From Desulfobacteraceae bacterium (GTDB lineage: Bacteria; Desulfobacterota; Desulfobacteria; Desulfobacterales; SG8-13): a stretch of 5,396 nt of DNA. This document shows positions 4,288-5,396 of this stretch, in pieces (position 1 is the stretch's first letter; every line of letters starts with the position of its first letter). The notes under the pieces were generated by a model. It did no database searches. It saw nothing but the letters and a program-made list of their open reading frames with translations, and was not told the origin of the DNA. The DNA lies in NCBI GenBank assembly GCA_029287875.1, contig JARFQH010000371.1, positions 1-5,396 on the forward strand, written 5' to 3'. Position numbers and translations under genes: made by a program.

Positions 4288-4983
4288 TCACACCCCCCGC
4301 ACAACCACCCGCTGTACAAACCGGCCGGCAAGATCAGCAAAACCCTGAATCCGCTCCAGCGGATAGCAACCCAACTCTCTGGCTGTCTCGAACATGGCGT
4401 GCTCCGGCTGGTACTGTTGCAGAGCCCAAAGCGGCGCACCTTCGATCAATTCACCGAGCCTGGCAATGACATCCTCATCAACCCAACCGGGGACACAGGT
4501 GGTGCGGTACTCCAGTTCGACAGGAACATCAGCACAGGCACGGACAGTCTCGAGGAGATGCTCCGGGAAGACCGTGCCGGGATGCAGTTCGCGGTAGCGC
4601 TCGGGAGTGGTCTTCAGGTCAATCGCCAGGTAATCGACCAGGCCCTGCTCGATCAAACCGGCAGTCACCTGCGGCGCCAGACCGTTGGTATCGAGCTTGA
4701 CATCGAGACCCAGCGCCTTGACCCCTTTGAGGAATACCGGCAGGCCGCTATCCAGGGTTGGCTCGCCGCCCGAGACGACAACGCCATCGATGAAAGGCTT
4801 GCGCCTGGCGAGATCAGAAAGGATTTCGGTGGCATCGATATCCGGGTAGGCCCCCGGATCGAGCACCAAAGGGGGGTTATGACAAAAAGGGCAGGTCAAA
4901 TTGCACCTGCCCCAGAAGACCAGGGAAGCAATCCGCCCGGGGAAATCGAGCAGACTCGTACCCTGGAAACCTTTTATAGCCAT
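4288..4983 (-). CDS. nrdG: Anaerobic ribonucleotide reductase activating protein (radical SAM)
   Basis: This 231-aa radical-SAM enzyme generates the glycyl radical on class III ribonucleotide reductase, using S-adenosylmethionine and a [4Fe-4S] cluster in the cytoplasm. The cluster-binding CxxxCxxC motif is CNLTCPFC (Cys27, Cys31, Cys34). The SAM-binding SGGEPTL follows at 71-77, and the barrel strands VKLDTNG (94-100) and YLAIDLK (117-123) are typical. The N-terminal GFQGTSLLDFPGRIASLVF is characteristic of the longer NrdG2-type activases rather than the shorter E. coli form. The ATG at 4983 fits this N-terminus, although the upstream AGAG is a modest ribosome-binding site. It is the last gene of the nrd cluster, 47 nt after the separate glycyl-radical gene that should be its substrate. 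The long open frame antisense to it is a shadow. Confidence 0.95.
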   Translation of the reverse strand: MAIKGFQGTSLLDFPGRIASLVFWGRCNLTCPFCHNPPLVLDPGAYPDIDATEILSDLARRKPFIDGVVVSGGEPTLDSGLPVFLKGVKALGLDVKLDTNGLAPQVTAGLIEQGLVDYLAIDLKTTPERYRELHPGTVFPEHLLETVRACADVPVELEYRTTCVPGWVDEDVIARLGELIEGAPLWALQQYQPEHAMFETARELGCYPLERIQGFADLAGRFVQRVVVRGV

Positions 4984-4987
4984 AATT

Positions 4988-5030
4988 TGGTCGTCTCTAG
5001 GAAAAGACCGCCCTGAGCGGGATCAGCCTT
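4988..5030 (-). promoter_or_regulatory. Leader between glycyl-radical gene and nrdG with weak hairpin
   Basis: On the minus strand CCGC-TCAGG-GCGG forms a 4-bp stem followed shortly by TCTTTT. It is too weak to call a terminator, but partial attenuation could lower nrdG output relative to the two reductase chains, which would suit an activase needed in smaller amounts. Confidence 0.25.
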
Positions 5031-5171
5031 TTAGCCTCGACCTTCTTCAACTACATATTCCTGGCGGTCCTTGAACTCTTCTTTCTTGCCCTTGTTCCAT
5101 TGCTGGACAGGGCGGAAAAAACCGCAGACGCGGGAATAGACCTCGGTTCTGGCATTGCACTTGGTTGACAT
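5031..5171 (-). CDS. nrdD: Stand-alone glycyl-radical subunit of class III ribonucleotide reductase
   Basis: This 46-aa gene encodes what is normally the extreme C-terminus of NrdD. The product starts MSTKCNARTEVYSRVCGFF and continues RPVQQWNKGKKEEFKDRQEY. RVCGFF holds the radical-bearing glycine (Gly17), in line with the RVCGY motif of classical NrdD; the NKGK segment and final charged tail also fit. The start is firm: GGAGGAGG (5185-5178) lies 6 nt upstream of the ATG, about as strong a ribosome-binding site as possible. It follows the catalytic chain's stop by 45 nt and precedes nrdG by 47 nt. I infer that it docks into the active site of the truncated catalytic chain and is activated by NrdG. 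Cys5 may complete the zinc site seen in fused NrdD. A decayed fused gene is the alternative, but the intact ribosome-binding site and conserved residues argue for function. Confidence 0.92.
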   Translation of the reverse strand: MSTKCNARTEVYSRVCGFFRPVQQWNKGKKEEFKDRQEYVVEEGRG

Positions 5172-5216
5172 AGCAAACCTCCTCCAAAAAATTCATGTTC
5201 CGCGGCATGGCCCGGG

Positions 5217-5396
5217 TCAGGCGGCCTGGCCTTCATGCGCATGCGGACAGGCAAAATGTTCACCCGGGATGTAACCATGCTCCGGGCAGATGGTAAAGGT
5301 CGGGCTGATGGTAAAATACGGCAAATGGAAATTCTCGGCGATGCGCCGGACAATCAGCCGGGCACTCTGCCAGTCGTCGAGTCGCTCACCGAGGAA
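5217..5396 (-). CDS. nrdD: Class III ribonucleoside-triphosphate reductase catalytic chain, C-terminal end (partial)
   Basis: Only the last 59 codons are in view; the rest lies past the right edge. The fragment contains the NrdD signature YFTISPTFTICPEHGYIPGE, followed by HFACPHAHEGQAA and a TGA stop. NrdD reduces ribonucleoside triphosphates to deoxy forms without oxygen, supplying DNA precursors in anaerobes. In fused NrdD this region runs on through a cysteine-rich zinc site into the glycyl-radical loop. Here the chain stops after the second cysteine of the fragment (Cys37 and Cys50, with His40, His52 and His54 nearby) and the radical loop is supplied by the next gene. The stop is in the same frame as the downstream ATG, with a second TGA between, so simple read-through is unlikely. 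Family assignment rests on this short conserved end plus the neighbours. Confidence 0.88.
   Translation of the reverse strand, partial: FLGERLDDWQSARLIVRRIAENFHLPYFTISPTFTICPEHGYIPGEHFACPHAHEGQAA

Noticed and set aside
4261..5016. 251-codon plus-strand frame opposite nrdG
   Set aside because: It is a shadow of nrdG, whose CxxxCxxC and GGEPTL motifs are clear. Its ATG also lies inside the REP-like hairpin.
5169..5219. TGA read-through or selenocysteine joining the two NrdD pieces, since they share a frame
   Set aside because: There are two in-frame TGA codons, the intervening codons translate to unrelated sequence, and a perfect ribosome-binding site and ATG precede the small frame. A shared frame occurs one time in three by chance.
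5051..5353. 100-codon minus-strand frame overlapping the nrdD pieces
   Set aside because: It reads another frame across the NrdD end and the glycyl-radical gene; its product (Arg/Ser/Pro-rich) has no motif, whereas the two overlapped frames are conserved NrdD segments.

Overview
The window looks like a piece of a chromosome from an anaerobic, cytochrome-using deltaproteobacterium, most likely of the Desulfuromonadia (Geobacter/Desulfuromonas/Pelobacter relatives). This rests on three things: an oxygen-sensitive class III ribonucleotide reductase locus, a small membrane-anchored diheme c-type cytochrome, and moderately GC-rich coding DNA. The placement is inference from gene content; no rRNA or other marker is present.

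Layout. Positions 1-2127 hold a minus-strand operon running leftward: murI (glutamate racemase), a GerMN-domain membrane-anchored protein, and the first 228 codons of metH (cobalamin-dependent methionine synthase), which leaves the window. Spacing is 3 nt between the first two genes and a 4-nt stop/start overlap between the next two, so they should be co-transcribed from the sigma70-type promoter at 2165-2193. Divergently, on the plus strand, a promoter at 2216-2243 drives a 111-aa three-helix membrane protein of unknown function. It is followed by a diheme cytochrome (2762-3031) that seems to have its own promoter. Next comes a compact, self-contained unit: a near-consensus sigma54 (-24/-12) promoter at 3176-3191, a strong ribosome-binding site, a 42-codon single-helix membrane peptide (3256-3384) and a textbook terminator (3414-3438).

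Positions 3440-4287 contain no believable gene. They hold a composite repeat: a roughly 616-bp element (3514-4129) with outward-facing terminal inverted repeats made of hairpins, and a 95-nt near-cruciform in the middle. Its right terminal hairpin has been split by a roughly 120-bp insertion with hairpins at both ends, like a non-autonomous IS200/IS605-type element. To the right are a 13-bp terminator hairpin and a REP-like hairpin just after the last minus-strand gene.

Positions 4288-5396 hold the anaerobic ribonucleotide reductase locus on the minus strand: the C-terminal end of the catalytic chain (nrdD, entering from the right), a separate 46-aa gene carrying the glycyl-radical motif, and the radical-SAM activase nrdG. 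The most interesting observation is that the glycyl-radical segment, normally the C-terminus of NrdD, is here its own gene with a perfect ribosome-binding site. The holoenzyme would then be assembled from a catalytic chain and a small radical-carrying chain, the latter activated by the NrdG encoded next to it.
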